A stretch of DNA of 64,000 nt from Oceanobacillus sp. CFH 90083. Its GTDB lineage: Bacteria > Bacillota > Bacilli > Bacillales > Amphibacillaceae. The notes beneath the pieces are model-generated. The model was not told the DNA's origin. It saw only the letters and a program-made list of their open reading frames with translations, and made no database searches. Within the stretch, counting starts at the first letter, position 1. Each line of letters begins with the position of its first letter. The stretch lies in contig NZ_VIYG01000004.1 in assembly GCF_009389585.1 (NCBI RefSeq), positions 313,377 through 377,376 on the forward strand, written 5' to 3'. A program made the position numbers and the translations under genes. This document shows positions 27,338-36,698 of the stretch, one piece after another.

Positions 27338-28049
27338 GATTATCCTCCTTTACAACATCCTCCAGCCGGATGGTTCCATCATACAGTGCTTTTCCGATGA
27401 TAGCTCCATAAAGGTTGAGTGCCTGAAGATTGGCAACATCTTCTTTACGGGAAACACCGCCGGAAGCAATAATATTCATACTGGTAGCTTCCTGCATGGC
27501 CTTCAATTCTTCAAGATTTGGCCCACGCAGCATACCATCCTTTAAAATATCTGTATATACAATGGTTTTTAAACCGGCTGCCTCTAATTTTTTAGCAAGG
27601 TCAGTTGCTTTTGTATCACTATTTTTTGTCCAGCCGTCAGTTGCTACATAGCCATTACGCGCATCGAGAGATACAGCCATTTTATCGCCATATAGCCTGA
27701 TTGCTTCTGTAAGCATATCCCAATCAGTGATAGCAGAGGTACCAAGAATAACTCGTGCAGCTCCGCCTTCTACATACTCCTTAATGGTGTCTAAAGAACG
27801 GATACCGCCACCGACTTCTACAGGGATCGAGAGCGCTCCGATTGTTTTTAGGATAACTTCTTTATTTTTCGGTTCACCGGTTTTGGCCCCGTCTAAATCG
27901 ACCATATGAAGGAAGGTACCGCCCGCTTCCTGCCATTTTTTTGCAGTTTCCACTGGAGAGTTGTTATAGGTAGTCTGCTGATTATAATCTCCTTGTTTTA
28001 AACGTACACAGTTTCCATCCTTCACATCAATTGCTGGAAAAATGATCAT
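27327..28049 (-). CDS. hisA: Phosphoribosylformimino-AICAR-phosphate (ProFAR) isomerase
   Basis: A 240-residue TIM barrel related to HisF. Catalytic Asp residues are in [15 protein letters not shown] (first strand) and [15 protein letters not shown]; phosphate loops are VGGGIRS and ASGGVS. It opens the ribose ring of ProFAR by Amadori rearrangement. The start overlaps the hisH stop (ATGA). Confidence 0.96.
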   Translation of the reverse strand: MIIFPAIDVKDGNCVRLKQGDYNQQTTYNNSPVETAKKWQEAGGTFLHMVDLDGAKTGEPKNKEVILKTIGALSIPVEVGGGIRSLDTIKEYVEGGAARVILGTSAITDWDMLTEAIRLYGDKMAVSLDARNGYVATDGWTKNSDTKATDLAKKLEAAGLKTIVYTDILKDGMLRGPNLEELKAMQEATSMNIIASGGVSRKEDVANLQALNLYGAIIGKALYDGTIRLEDVVKEDNHAR

Positions 28050-28651
28050 GAAATCGACTCCTCATAATTTTTCAATAATGCAATTCCGACATCGCCGCTT
28101 TTTTCCGGATGAAATTGCATGCCTGTTATATTTTTATCCTGCACAATCGCCGGTACACGTCCGCCATAATCTGCGCTTGCTACAAGTGTATTCTGCTCTA
28201 AATCATCCACTGCGTAAGAGTGGACAAAATAGACATACGGTTCTTCGCCAAGATTATTTAACAAGGTGCCAGGCTGATCGGACTGGATGATATTCCAGCC
28301 CATATGCGGAACTTTTACTTTGTCGGAAATGCGTTTCACAGAGCCTGATAGGAGGCCAAGCCCTTTGCAGCCGCCGTTTTCCTCACTAAATTCATAGAAA
28401 AGCTGCATACCAAGACAAATTCCTAAAATAGGCTTGCCATTGGCGGCTTCTTCTTTCAAAACGGTATCCAGCTGATCGCGTTCCAGTGCCTCCATCGCGT
28501 CCTTGAAGGCGCCGACGCCGGGAAGAATAATGGCATCTGCCTGATTAATTTCTTCCGGGTCCATTGTCAGCTTGGAGGTTTTCCCTAATTTATCTAATGC
28601 AAACTGCAGGCTTTTAATATTCCCTGCACCGTAATCAATAATGGCAATCAT
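28046..28651 (-). CDS. hisH: Imidazole glycerol phosphate synthase, glutamine amidotransferase subunit
   Basis: A 201-residue class I glutaminase. The nucleophile Cys is in GKPILGICLGMQLF and the His-Glu pair in GMQFHPEKSG. It supplies ammonia to HisF. Two ATGs compete (28657 and 28651); the second is eight bases from AGGAG and gives the normal N-terminus MIAIIDYGAGN. Confidence 0.96.
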   Translation of the reverse strand: MIAIIDYGAGNIKSLQFALDKLGKTSKLTMDPEEINQADAIILPGVGAFKDAMEALERDQLDTVLKEEAANGKPILGICLGMQLFYEFSEENGGCKGLGLLSGSVKRISDKVKVPHMGWNIIQSDQPGTLLNNLGEEPYVYFVHSYAVDDLEQNTLVASADYGGRVPAIVQDKNITGMQFHPEKSGDVGIALLKNYEESIS

Positions 28652-28696
28652 ATCCATAGCTCCTTTAAAAAAGATAGATAAGCGTTGTTACAAATA

Positions 28697-29281
28697 TTAG
28701 AGACTTCCTTTGGTAGAAGGAATACCTTTTATTGTCGGGTCAATAGATACGGCTTCACGAATAGCCCGGCCAAATCCTTTGAAAATCGATTCGATCATAT
28801 GGTGTGTATTTGATCCATATAAAACTTCGACATGAAGCGTTACCTTTGCATGACTGGTAAAACCAATCAGAAATTCTTCAACCAGCTCTGTATCAAAGCT
28901 GCCTACTTTATCCTTCAGGCCGTCTACACGGTAAACTAAAAAGGAACGGCCGCTGATATCAATCGAAATAGAAGAAAGAGACTCATCCATTGGTGTTGTG
29001 GCTGTGGCAAAGCGTTTAATGCTTTCCTTTGTTCCTAAAGCCTCGTTAAATGCCTGGCCAAGTACAATTCCGATATCTTCTACGGTATGATGCTGATCTA
29101 CTTCTAAATCTCCATCGCATTCTACCTGTAAATCCAGTCCGCCGTGTTTAGTAAAAAGAGTCAGCATATGATCTAAAAAACCGACTCCTGTTTTCAATTC
29201 AGATTTTCCTTCCCCATCTAAGTTAAGAGCAAGAGATATATTTGTTTCTGTGGTTTGCCGTTCTTTTTTAGCTTGACGCAT
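28697..29281 (-). CDS. hisB: Imidazoleglycerol-phosphate dehydratase
   Basis: A 194-residue Mn-dependent dehydratase acting alone, not fused to a phosphatase. Metal motifs GFLDHMLTLFTKHG, DQHHTVEDIGI and SNTHHMIESIFKGFGRA are all present. ATG 29281 has AAAGGAG seven bases upstream and overlaps the end of hisD by 14 bases; longer frames upstream lie within hisD. Confidence 0.97.
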   Translation of the reverse strand: MRQAKKERQTTETNISLALNLDGEGKSELKTGVGFLDHMLTLFTKHGGLDLQVECDGDLEVDQHHTVEDIGIVLGQAFNEALGTKESIKRFATATTPMDESLSSISIDISGRSFLVYRVDGLKDKVGSFDTELVEEFLIGFTSHAKVTLHVEVLYGSNTHHMIESIFKGFGRAIREAVSIDPTIKGIPSTKGSL

Positions 29282-30572
29282 GGTTGTTCTCCTTTCGAAT
29301 TCGAATTGCATTAGCGTGTGCTGTAAGGCCTTCTGCTTCTGCAATTGTAATAATGGTGTCTGCAGAATCGAGCAGCTGCTCTTTTGAATAATGAATGGTA
29401 CTTGATTTTTTCATGAAATCATATACGCCAAGAGGGGAAGAGAAGCGAGCTGTCCCGTTTGTCGGTAAAGTATGATTCGGGCCTGCAAAATAATCTCCTA
29501 ATGGCTCACTGGAATAAGGACCGATAAAGATAGCGCCAGCATGCTTGATTTTCTCAACCTGCTCCGCAGCTCCTTCTCCCATTAATTGCAGATGCTCGGG
29601 AGCAATGGAATTAATAAGCTCTATCGCTTGTTCCTCGTCATCGCAGATAATAATTTTTCCATTTGCCTGAATTGACTCACGGATAATAGCCGCACGCTCC
29701 AGTAACGGAATTTGCCGCTCAACCTCTTTCTGAACTTTTTCCGCATAGTCAGCATCTGTGGTCACGCAAATCGAGGTGGCATCCTCCGCATGTTCGGCCT
29801 GTGATAATAAATCAGCGGCAACATAAGAAGGAGGGACGGTATTATCAGCGAAAGCACAAATTTCGCTTGGGCCTGCAATCATATCAATAGCTACATCGCC
29901 AAATACCCATTTTTTAGCACGAGCAACGAAGGCATTCCCCGGTCCGACAATTTTATCTACTTTCGGAAGGCTCTCTGTTCCATAGGCTAAAGCAGCAACA
30001 GCTTGAGCTCCGCCGATTTTATAAACATGGTTGGCGCCGGCAATTTTTGCTGCTGTAAGAACAACCGGGTTAAGGCTTCCGTCGGGTTGAGGCGGGGTCG
30101 TAATCACCACCTGTTCAACGCCGGCAACGACAGCTGGAATAACATCCATTAATACTGTAGAAGGGTAGCTTGCTTTTCCACCTGGTACATAGACACCGAC
30201 ACGATCCAATGGCGTAATTTTCTGTCCCAGACGAATGCCTGGCTGCGGGCTGAATTGAAATCCTTCTTCTTTAGTTTTTTGCTGATACTGGCGAATATTT
30301 TCAGCAGCAGCTGTTAGTGCCTCAAAAAGCACTGGCTGTTCGGTTTTTACCTTTTCAAAAGCATTTTCCCATTCTTCCTCTGAAACAGATAAGGAAGTAA
30401 TATCAGCCTTATCAAATTTTTCTGTATATGCAAGTGCTGCTGCATCTCCACGCTTCTGTACTGCCCGGATAATTTCTAAAACCTGTTCATCTATATCCTG
30501 CTGCATCAGCTGCGTTGCTTTTTCTGCATTCGCCAAGTTCCGTTTAAATGCTTCGTAACGAATCATTTGCAT
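29268..30572 (-). CDS. hisD: Histidinol dehydrogenase
   Basis: A 434-residue zinc enzyme oxidising histidinol to histidine in two NAD-dependent steps. The family segments [31 protein letters not shown] (residues ~225-265) and the C-terminal [14 protein letters not shown] are intact. Four bases separate it from hisG. Confidence 0.97.
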   Translation of the reverse strand: MQMIRYEAFKRNLANAEKATQLMQQDIDEQVLEIIRAVQKRGDAAALAYTEKFDKADITSLSVSEEEWENAFEKVKTEQPVLFEALTAAAENIRQYQQKTKEEGFQFSPQPGIRLGQKITPLDRVGVYVPGGKASYPSTVLMDVIPAVVAGVEQVVITTPPQPDGSLNPVVLTAAKIAGANHVYKIGGAQAVAALAYGTESLPKVDKIVGPGNAFVARAKKWVFGDVAIDMIAGPSEICAFADNTVPPSYVAADLLSQAEHAEDATSICVTTDADYAEKVQKEVERQIPLLERAAIIRESIQANGKIIICDDEEQAIELINSIAPEHLQLMGEGAAEQVEKIKHAGAIFIGPYSSEPLGDYFAGPNHTLPTNGTARFSSPLGVYDFMKKSSTIHYSKEQLLDSADTIITIAEAEGLTAHANAIRIRKENNHASS

Positions 30573-30576
30573 TTTT

Positions 30577-31206
30577 TTATCCCACCACCTGTTCCAATTT
30601 TTTTAGTACATCTTGAATATCTTTTGAGCGTGTCACAAAGCTGGCTTTATTAACAATAAATTTTGTACTGATCGTTTCAATATCTGCTAAAATTTCCAAT
30701 CCATTTTCACGCAGGGTATTTCCTGTCTCGACAATGTCCACGATATAGTCTGCCAGGCCAATTAATGGTGCCAGCTCTACAGAACCATTGAGATGGACAG
30801 TCTCTATTGTCTGATTTCGTTTTTCAAAGAACCCCTTGGCGATATTCGGGTACTTGGTGGCGATAGTTAAAGATTGATCATCAGGAAGCGTGGAGCCTTT
30901 TTTGCCTGCTACAGAGAATTTGCATTTCCCGATTCCCAAATCCAGAATTTCGTAAACATCAGCTTCTGTTTCTACAATATTATCTCTGCCGACAATACCG
31001 ATATCGGCAGCCCCTTTTTCTACATAAATTGGGACATCCATCCCTTTTAAAAATATTAATCGCAATGTCTTATCTTTATTATAAAAAACGAGCTTGCGTG
31101 TTTTTTCATGAAAATCTTCAAAATGGATTCCTGCTTTTTCTAATAAATCAATAGATTGCTTAGCAGGACGCCCTTTTGCTAAAGCAATGGTTACCGGTTG
31201 CATCAT
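30577..31206 (-). CDS. hisG: ATP phosphoribosyltransferase, short form catalytic subunit
   Basis: A 209-residue HisG of the short type that lacks the C-terminal regulatory domain and works as a hetero-octamer with HisZ, encoded directly upstream. It carries out the first committed step of histidine synthesis. The PRPP-binding region ADYIVDIVETGNTLRENGL is visible. The start codon overlaps the hisZ stop (ATGA), implying coupled synthesis of the two partners. Confidence 0.97.
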   Translation of the reverse strand: MMQPVTIALAKGRPAKQSIDLLEKAGIHFEDFHEKTRKLVFYNKDKTLRLIFLKGMDVPIYVEKGAADIGIVGRDNIVETEADVYEILDLGIGKCKFSVAGKKGSTLPDDQSLTIATKYPNIAKGFFEKRNQTIETVHLNGSVELAPLIGLADYIVDIVETGNTLRENGLEILADIETISTKFIVNKASFVTRSKDIQDVLKKLEQVVG

Positions 31207-32414
31207 TCAACGTCCTTTCTCGAATACCAATCTAGCAGTTCCTGATCGGTCTTAAATTCTTCAAGCTGTTTTTGTTTACTATATACTAATTTTTCGGATT
31301 TTACGAGTATCCTCGGTGAGTCAGAGGACTCCTCATCTCCTTTAGCTGTTCTGACTATGACAGTATGATTTGCCGTTCTCAATGCTTCAGCAAGCTGAAA
31401 TGCACGCTGACGTTCAGAAGTTTCATAACGAAGCTCAATAGCTGCATTTTCTGAAAAATCTCCGGAAAGCAGATTAACTAACAAATCAACTTCAAAGGCA
31501 AAGCCGATTGCAGGCATTTCGCGGTTAAAGGACCGGCTTAAATAATCATAGCGTCCTCCCATCATAATTGGCTGGCCCAGTCCTTCAGCAAAGCCCTGGA
31601 ATATGATTCCGGAATAGTAGTTCATATGGTTAATCAGCCCGAGGTTGATTGAAATATAGGAATCAACCTGGTAGTCTTTGAGAAGCTGATACACTTTAGA
31701 TAAATAGTCCAGCTCCTCACGCATACGGTCGGTTGTGATAATATTCTCTGCTTCCTCGATTACAAAGCTTGCATCTCCATATAGCATAGGAATTTTCCGG
31801 AGCTTTTCAATTAAGAAAGCATCCAAGCTTAAGTCTTTTAAAAAAGGAACAATTTCAGAAATATTTTTGGATTGAATATACTGATCCAGCTGTTTTTGCT
31901 GCATGACATTAAGGTTGGCTTCACGTAATAATTCTTTATAAAAAGTCGCATGACCAATTTCTATTTTAAAAGATGGAATGGCTAATTCCTTTAAGCTTGT
32001 AACTGCTAATGCAATCAGTTCAGCATCTGCTTCAGGCGTACGCTCTCCGAATAGCTCTACACCTGCCTGCGTGCGGGAACGTTCTTCTAAAGTGGAACGG
32101 AAAATATCCAGTACATAAGAAAGACGGCCGGATACCACATTTTCCTGCAGGTTCGTATAGTGTCTGGCAATTGGGATAGTTGCATCAGGACGCAGGACGA
32201 GCACTTTTCCAGATGGGTCAATCAGCTTTAACATGTCAGCTGTATTGACTGTTCCCTGGACATCATTATATAAATCATAATCTTCAAAAACAGGTGTTTC
32301 CACCTGCTGATAACCGAATTTTGTGAATCGATTGGTTAATTTATGGATAACATGACGTTTTTTAGCGAATTGTTTCGGGTAGAACATGGAGTGAAGCAGT
32401 TGTTTATTTCTCAT
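31203..32414 (-). CDS. hisZ: ATP phosphoribosyltransferase regulatory subunit (HisRS-like)
   Basis: A 403-residue paralogue of histidyl-tRNA synthetase without the anticodon-binding function; required for activity and histidine feedback of short HisG. Class II-like motifs are present in LVLRPDATIPIARHY and MMGGRYDYL. First gene of the operon. AAGGGG precedes the ATG, and the leader is only about 57 bases, too short for a T-box. Confidence 0.95.
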   Translation of the reverse strand: MRNKQLLHSMFYPKQFAKKRHVIHKLTNRFTKFGYQQVETPVFEDYDLYNDVQGTVNTADMLKLIDPSGKVLVLRPDATIPIARHYTNLQENVVSGRLSYVLDIFRSTLEERSRTQAGVELFGERTPEADAELIALAVTSLKELAIPSFKIEIGHATFYKELLREANLNVMQQKQLDQYIQSKNISEIVPFLKDLSLDAFLIEKLRKIPMLYGDASFVIEEAENIITTDRMREELDYLSKVYQLLKDYQVDSYISINLGLINHMNYYSGIIFQGFAEGLGQPIMMGGRYDYLSRSFNREMPAIGFAFEVDLLVNLLSGDFSENAAIELRYETSERQRAFQLAEALRTANHTVIVRTAKGDEESSDSPRILVKSEKLVYSKQKQLEEFKTDQELLDWYSRKDVE

Positions 32415-32478
32415 AAAATTCCCCTTCTTTTTTAACGCTTTATTAATTTAATGCTTTATCTAATTAAAGTTATTTAGT

Positions 32479-32507
32479 ATTATATTCATGTTCAGAAAAA
32501 AAGTCAA
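32479..32507 (-). promoter_or_regulatory. Promoter of the histidine operon
   Basis: Minus-strand TTGACT (32502-32507), a 17-base spacer and TATAAT (32479-32484), a near-consensus vegetative promoter. The -35 lies three bases from the ribosome binding site of divergent hisJ, so hisJ and hisZ share this short region. Confidence 0.8.
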
Positions 32508-32526
32508 TGAAAGGAGCTCAACTTTT

Positions 32527-33315
32527 ATGTATGATTTTCATATGCACTCAAGCTTTTCTGCAGATTGTGATGCACCGATGGAGGATATGATTCAAGAAGC
32601 GATTAAAAAAGGACTTAAAGAAATCGCTTTTACCGAGCATTTAGATGTGGACTATCCGGATGAGGAGTGGGATTTCAGCTTTGACCCGGAAGCTTATCAA
32701 AAAAAGTTAGAAGGTTTACGGGAGAAATATCAAGATAAAATTCAAATACGCAAGGGGATTGAAGTTGGTGTACAACCGCATGTACTTAAGGAGACATCAG
32801 ATTTTATTGATCGATTAAAGCCGGAATTTATTATTTGCTCCATGCACGCTACAAATAAACAGGATTTGCATTCCGGTGAATTTTTTGAAGATAGAACAAT
32901 AGATGAAGCGTACCGGATTTATTTTGAAGAGTACTATGCATGCTTAAAGAACTTTAAAAACTATCATATTCTGGGTCACTTTGATTTAGTCAGCAGATAT
33001 GCATCTGGAGGACTGGAGCATATACCAGCAGATATCATGGAAGAAATATTAAAATTAGTCATCTCAGAAGGAAAAGGAATTGAATTAAACACATCCGGCT
33101 ATAAATACGGAATGAATGCTCCGCTCCCAAGTAAAAATATATTGCGCTTATATCGTGATCTTGGCGGAGAAATGATCACACTGGGCTCTGACGCACACCG
33201 TCCGGGTGAAATTGCTGCTCACTTTAAGGAAGCAAAAGATATATTGACAGAATGCGGCTTTTCTTATATATGCAGTATGAATGGGGAAGAGATTAACTAT
33301 CATCCAATTAAATAA
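32527..33315 (+). CDS. hisJ: Histidinol-phosphatase (PHP family)
   Basis: A 262-residue PHP-fold metallophosphatase that converts histidinol phosphate to histidinol, the step missing from the minus-strand operon. Metal motifs are FHMHSSFSADCD, AFTEHLDVDY, CSMHAT and TLGSDAHRPGE. ATG 32527 follows AAAGGAG by ten bases; an earlier in-frame ATG at 32488 overlaps the hisZ promoter and is unlikely. Confidence 0.93.
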   Translation: MYDFHMHSSFSADCDAPMEDMIQEAIKKGLKEIAFTEHLDVDYPDEEWDFSFDPEAYQKKLEGLREKYQDKIQIRKGIEVGVQPHVLKETSDFIDRLKPEFIICSMHATNKQDLHSGEFFEDRTIDEAYRIYFEEYYACLKNFKNYHILGHFDLVSRYASGGLEHIPADIMEEILKLVISEGKGIELNTSGYKYGMNAPLPSKNILRLYRDLGGEMITLGSDAHRPGEIAAHFKEAKDILTECGFSYICSMNGEEINYHPIK

Positions 33316-33408
33316 TACCCATTTTCAACACTTTCATGAATCTGTAAATGGGAGGCAGATATGTTACGATAAAATCAGGAAAAAAATATGAATTAGGGAG
33401 GAATAGTA

Positions 33409-33843
33409 ATGAGTTTCAATGTTTTAGTAGCTTATGACCGATCCGACCTTAGCAGAAAAGCAGTAGAAGAAGCGAAAGAACAGATTAAACTTGCAGAGGA
33501 CGCTGTAGTGCATATTGTAACAGTTATTTCTAATGGCGGACCCACTGTAAATGCTACTCTTGCACGCAGTTTTATGAACGATTTGGCCAAAGAGGCCCGT
33601 CCTGCCATCGAAAGCATTCGTAAGGAGTTAGAAGAGGGAGGGATTAAGTGTAAAACAGATATTCTGCTGGATTACACCTTCCGTAATCCAGCCTCACAAT
33701 TAATTGATTATGCGAAAGAAAATGAAATAGAATTGATTGTTCTGGGCAGCCGGGGGCTGGGAGGAGTAGGCAGATTCTTCCTGGGAAGCGTCAGCAGTCA
33801 GGTTGTTCATCAGGCGCACTGTAAAGTACTGGTTGTGAAATAA
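33409..33843 (+). CDS. Universal stress protein A family
   Basis: A 144-residue UspA-fold protein. It begins NVLVAYDRSDLSRKAVEEA and ends with the ATP-binding-type loop GSRGLGGVGRFFLGSVSSQV, so it probably binds nucleotide. It has no fused domain. GGGAGG precedes the ATG. Its specific role cannot be deduced. Confidence 0.93.
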   Translation: MSFNVLVAYDRSDLSRKAVEEAKEQIKLAEDAVVHIVTVISNGGPTVNATLARSFMNDLAKEARPAIESIRKELEEGGIKCKTDILLDYTFRNPASQLIDYAKENEIELIVLGSRGLGGVGRFFLGSVSSQVVHQAHCKVLVVK

Positions 33844-33854
33844 ATAGGGAAAAT

Positions 33855-33912
33855 AAGAAAATCTAAAGCTGATTGTAACGGTTATCTTTTATAGCTTTAG
33901 ATTTTCTTTTTC
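33855..33912. terminator. Terminator after the universal stress protein gene
   Basis: AAGAAAATCTAAAGCT and its complement form a 16-bp stem around a 22-base loop, ending in TTTTTCT. Confidence 0.8.
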
Positions 33913-33920
33913 TATTATTT

Positions 33921-33972
33921 TATTGCAGTGTAACTGGCTGTAATGCTCCCACTGAATGAAGTTTCACTTTAT
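33921..33972. repeat. Dispersed repeat, short copy A
   Basis: A 52-base unit starting TATTGCAGTGTAAC and ending GTTTCACTTTAT, whose AGTGTAAC and GTTTCACT ends are near-perfect inverted repeats. It equals copy B (57039-57222) with the middle removed. Confidence 0.65.
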
Positions 33973-33987
33973 AATTGGCTGGTTTGA

Positions 33988-34758
33988 TTAAAAATCTCGT
34001 TTTTGGAATGTTAAGGTGGAAATGATCGATGTAACCACCAGCCAGAGCAGCAAGAGACCGATACTGGTGAACGTTCCCAATGCTTCAAAGGATCCTTCGG
34101 CAGCTGAACCGGATAAGCTGTGTATTGCTGACTGAGGCATAACAGGAAGCAAGACTTTTTGAACCGTATCTGAGAACATATTGATAAGTGCCGGCATCAC
34201 CATAACAATGATCGAAAAAGCAATGCCTCCCCCGCTATTTTTGAAAAAAATAGTCGCTGCAACGGTGAGCAGGCAATAAAATACCGGCATCAGTACGACG
34301 CCTAAAACAAATTGTCTGATATCTGCATCCGCTAGACTTGCAGCAGCCATATTATTCATCATTAGAATGATTTGACTGCTTAGATAAATAAGAGCTACAA
34401 TCAGGATACTCACTGCAATGGAAAGGAGAAAAAAGGTTACATATTTTCCTATAAAAAACTTTTTTCGATCTGGAACGGCAGCCAAAGAGGTATAAATCGT
34501 TTCAGCAGTAAATTCTCTGGATATGGACAATGCTGTAAAAGTAATCAGCAGAATACTAGCTAAATCAATTCCCAGCATATTTGCTGAAACTATCTCCATG
34601 ACGGATAAATCTGTAATGGCTCTTCCTTGGGTAACATTCGTAGTTATGGAAAAGATAAATCCGGCCAATAAACTGATTCCAATTGTTAACAGCAAATATA
34701 CTCTTGAAAAACGAAGAAAGAATATTTTTTTTAGTTCAGCTTGAATGATATTCTTCAT
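33988..34758 (-). CDS. ABC-2 type transporter permease
   Basis: A 256-residue membrane protein with six hydrophobic segments (about 20-40, 55-80, 100-125, 150-170, 180-200, 228-248), the usual form for permeases of BcrB/lantibiotic-immunity-type exporters. The start overlaps the preceding ATPase gene (ATGA). With the ATPase it should form an efflux or immunity exporter; the substrate is unknown. Confidence 0.88.
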   Translation of the reverse strand: MKNIIQAELKKIFFLRFSRVYLLLTIGISLLAGFIFSITTNVTQGRAITDLSVMEIVSANMLGIDLASILLITFTALSISREFTAETIYTSLAAVPDRKKFFIGKYVTFFLLSIAVSILIVALIYLSSQIILMMNNMAAASLADADIRQFVLGVVLMPVFYCLLTVAATIFFKNSGGGIAFSIIVMVMPALINMFSDTVQKVLLPVMPQSAIHSLSGSAAEGSFEALGTFTSIGLLLLWLVVTSIISTLTFQKRDF

Positions 34759-35690
34759 CTTGATTCCCTGCCTTTCGCTAGAAGGTTGTCAGTTGATACA
34801 TAATCTATTTTTCCTTCTGTTAATTCTACAAATAATTCTTCTAAGGAAGGCTGAATTTTCGTTAATTCAAATAAAGCTAACTGTCCTGTCTTTGCTGCCA
34901 ACCCAATTTGTTCCATATCTAATTGATAAACATGGAGTTCTTCATTTTTTCCCTGCTTCACCTCTGCGCCTTTTGCTGTTAATAATAATTGTAATTCTTT
35001 ATTATCTTCACATCTTACTTTTATAAAGGAGCCCAGACTGTTCTGTGATAGTTCATCGATGGTCATATCAGCAATTAATTTTCCTTGAGCAAGGATAATC
35101 ATTCGATCAGCTATCATTTGCATTTCACTCATAAGATGGCTGGAGACCAACACAGCTTTTCCGTCCTGCGCCAGCTTCCTTGTTAACTCGCGTAACCAAT
35201 GAATACCGTCTACATCCAATCCGTTAAAAGGTTCATCCAAGATAACTGTTTCCGGATCTCCCAGAAGAGCAGTTGCAATCCCTAAGCGCTGTTTCATTCC
35301 TAAGGAGAATGTACCAATTGGCTTGTCTTTTACCTTTTCCAATCCAGTTTCCATTAGCATTGTTTCTGTTTGCTTTTCGGAAATACCGCTTGCAGCGGCA
35401 ATTATTTCTAAATGCTGTTTCGCCGTTAATTTCGGATTTACAGCATTTCCATTAATTAAGGCCCCTATTTTGGAGATGGGCTGCTTCAGAGCTTTGTAGC
35501 TCTGTCCATCAATCGTTACACTGCCCTCGCTCGGGTTCATTAACCCCAAAATCATTTTCATTGTTGTTGACTTTCCGGCACCGTTTGGACCTAAAAAACC
35601 CGTCACAACACCTGGTTGAATAACCAGTGATAATTGATTTACCGATATTTTATCCTTAAAGGTTTTTGTTAAATTTCTCATTTCAATCAT
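34755..35690 (-). CDS. ABC transporter ATP-binding protein (BcrA/DrrA-like)
   Basis: A 311-residue ATPase. Walker A is GPNGAGKST, signature FSLGMKQRLGIA, Walker B TVILDEPFNGLD, switch HLMSEMQ. A C-terminal extension of about 90 residues, as in drug-export ATPases, follows the nucleotide domain. It overlaps both neighbours by four to eight bases. Partner of the permease and under control of the upstream MerR-type gene. Confidence 0.92.
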   Translation of the reverse strand: MIEMRNLTKTFKDKISVNQLSLVIQPGVVTGFLGPNGAGKSTTMKMILGLMNPSEGSVTIDGQSYKALKQPISKIGALINGNAVNPKLTAKQHLEIIAAASGISEKQTETMLMETGLEKVKDKPIGTFSLGMKQRLGIATALLGDPETVILDEPFNGLDVDGIHWLRELTRKLAQDGKAVLVSSHLMSEMQMIADRMIILAQGKLIADMTIDELSQNSLGSFIKVRCEDNKELQLLLTAKGAEVKQGKNEELHVYQLDMEQIGLAAKTGQLALFELTKIQPSLEELFVELTEGKIDYVSTDNLLAKGRESR

Positions 35691-36477
35691 TTTTGTCCCT
35701 CCAAACTTCAGAATTATCCGAAGATAAATAGTTATCTACAGCTTTATCAATAAAAGAATCTGTAAACTCCATCAGCCGACGATCTTCCTCTGGCCATTTC
35801 TCCCGGTTTTTGTAGGAATTCTTATGGGCTGTAAATAAATCCTGACTTCCTTCTGAAATACTTACAACCATTTCTATCCATCTTTTGGCAAAACCCTGCC
35901 CTCGCTCACTTTCGGGATGAACATCGTGTAGTATGTGAGCAACAGCCTCTAATATCAGCGCTTTCCAGTCCCAATATATATCCAAAACTTCCTCCCAATT
36001 CTGATAATGCTCTGTAAAGGTATTTTCTGACTTTTTATCAAATGCAACGTCTTTATATTGATAGATTGTATCCTTGTTTAAAGAGATAATTAATTGCACG
36101 AGATTTCCCAGAGGAAGTGCTTTACTTTCTTCAATCCCTGATAAACTCGCTTCAATCATAGCAATATTGCTTTTGATATCATGCAGCTTATAGTAGAATA
36201 TCTCCCGCTGCTTTTCTAATACAGTAATAAGCTGCCTGGCAGTTGTGGTTTCTTCCAGCAGCTTGCTGATATCTTTAATTTTTAAACCTAAGGATTTGTA
36301 GAATAAGACCTGCTGCAGGCGTGTTAAATCTGTTTCTGTATAATATCTTCTTCCATTTTCTTTATTTTTTTTTAAAGGAACCAAATGAATATTATCATAA
36401 TATTGTAATGTCCGTACGGTGACGCCAGTAAGTTTGGAGATTTCCCCGATTGAAAATTTGTTTTCCTTTTCCACCAT
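35683..36477 (-). CDS. MerR-family regulator with a TipAS-like sensor domain
   Basis: A 264-residue activator. Residues 8-75 are the MerR winged helix (FSIGEISKLTGVTVRTLQYYD, then GRRYYTETDLTRLQQV), residues 80-120 a coiled dimerisation helix, and residues 150-264 a helical domain (WEEVLDIYW, QGFAKRWIEMV, FTDSFIDKAVDNY) like the drug-binding TipAS domain. It probably senses a toxic compound and switches on the exporter encoded directly downstream. AGGAGGTG precedes the ATG. Confidence 0.9.
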   Translation of the reverse strand: MVEKENKFSIGEISKLTGVTVRTLQYYDNIHLVPLKKNKENGRRYYTETDLTRLQQVLFYKSLGLKIKDISKLLEETTTARQLITVLEKQREIFYYKLHDIKSNIAMIEASLSGIEESKALPLGNLVQLIISLNKDTIYQYKDVAFDKKSENTFTEHYQNWEEVLDIYWDWKALILEAVAHILHDVHPESERGQGFAKRWIEMVVSISEGSQDLFTAHKNSYKNREKWPEEDRRLMEFTDSFIDKAVDNYLSSDNSEVWRDKND

Positions 36478-36613
36478 AACACCTCCTGCTTATTATTAAA
36501 TCACATTACGTTACGTCATCATCAATAGCTTGAATAAAATATTTAAAAAAATGAATCTGAATTAGCATGTAATAATCAAATAGGACAGTATTTCTAAAAT
36601 GTTAAAAAATCTC

Positions 36614-36678
36614 TTGACCATCATTGGGCATCTATGTATAATTTAAATCGTAATCATTACGAAACGTAATAATTACGT
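36614..36678 (+). promoter_or_regulatory. zinT promoter with two tandem Zur boxes
   Basis: TTGACC (36614-36619), 17-base spacer and TATAAT (36637-36642) form the promoter. Zur box 1 (36648-36662) is TCGTAATCATTACGA, an exact match to the Bacillus Zur consensus, and covers the predicted start point. Box 2 (36664-36678) is the perfect palindrome ACGTAATAATTACGT one base further on. Zinc-loaded Zur should repress tightly. Confidence 0.9.
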
Positions 36679-36698
36679 ATTAAGGGAGGAGTATCGAC

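Noticed and set aside
32415-32526. T-box or histidine-dependent leader upstream of hisZ
   Set aside because: The leader is only about 57 bases, with no GGGTGG-type T-box core or specifier.
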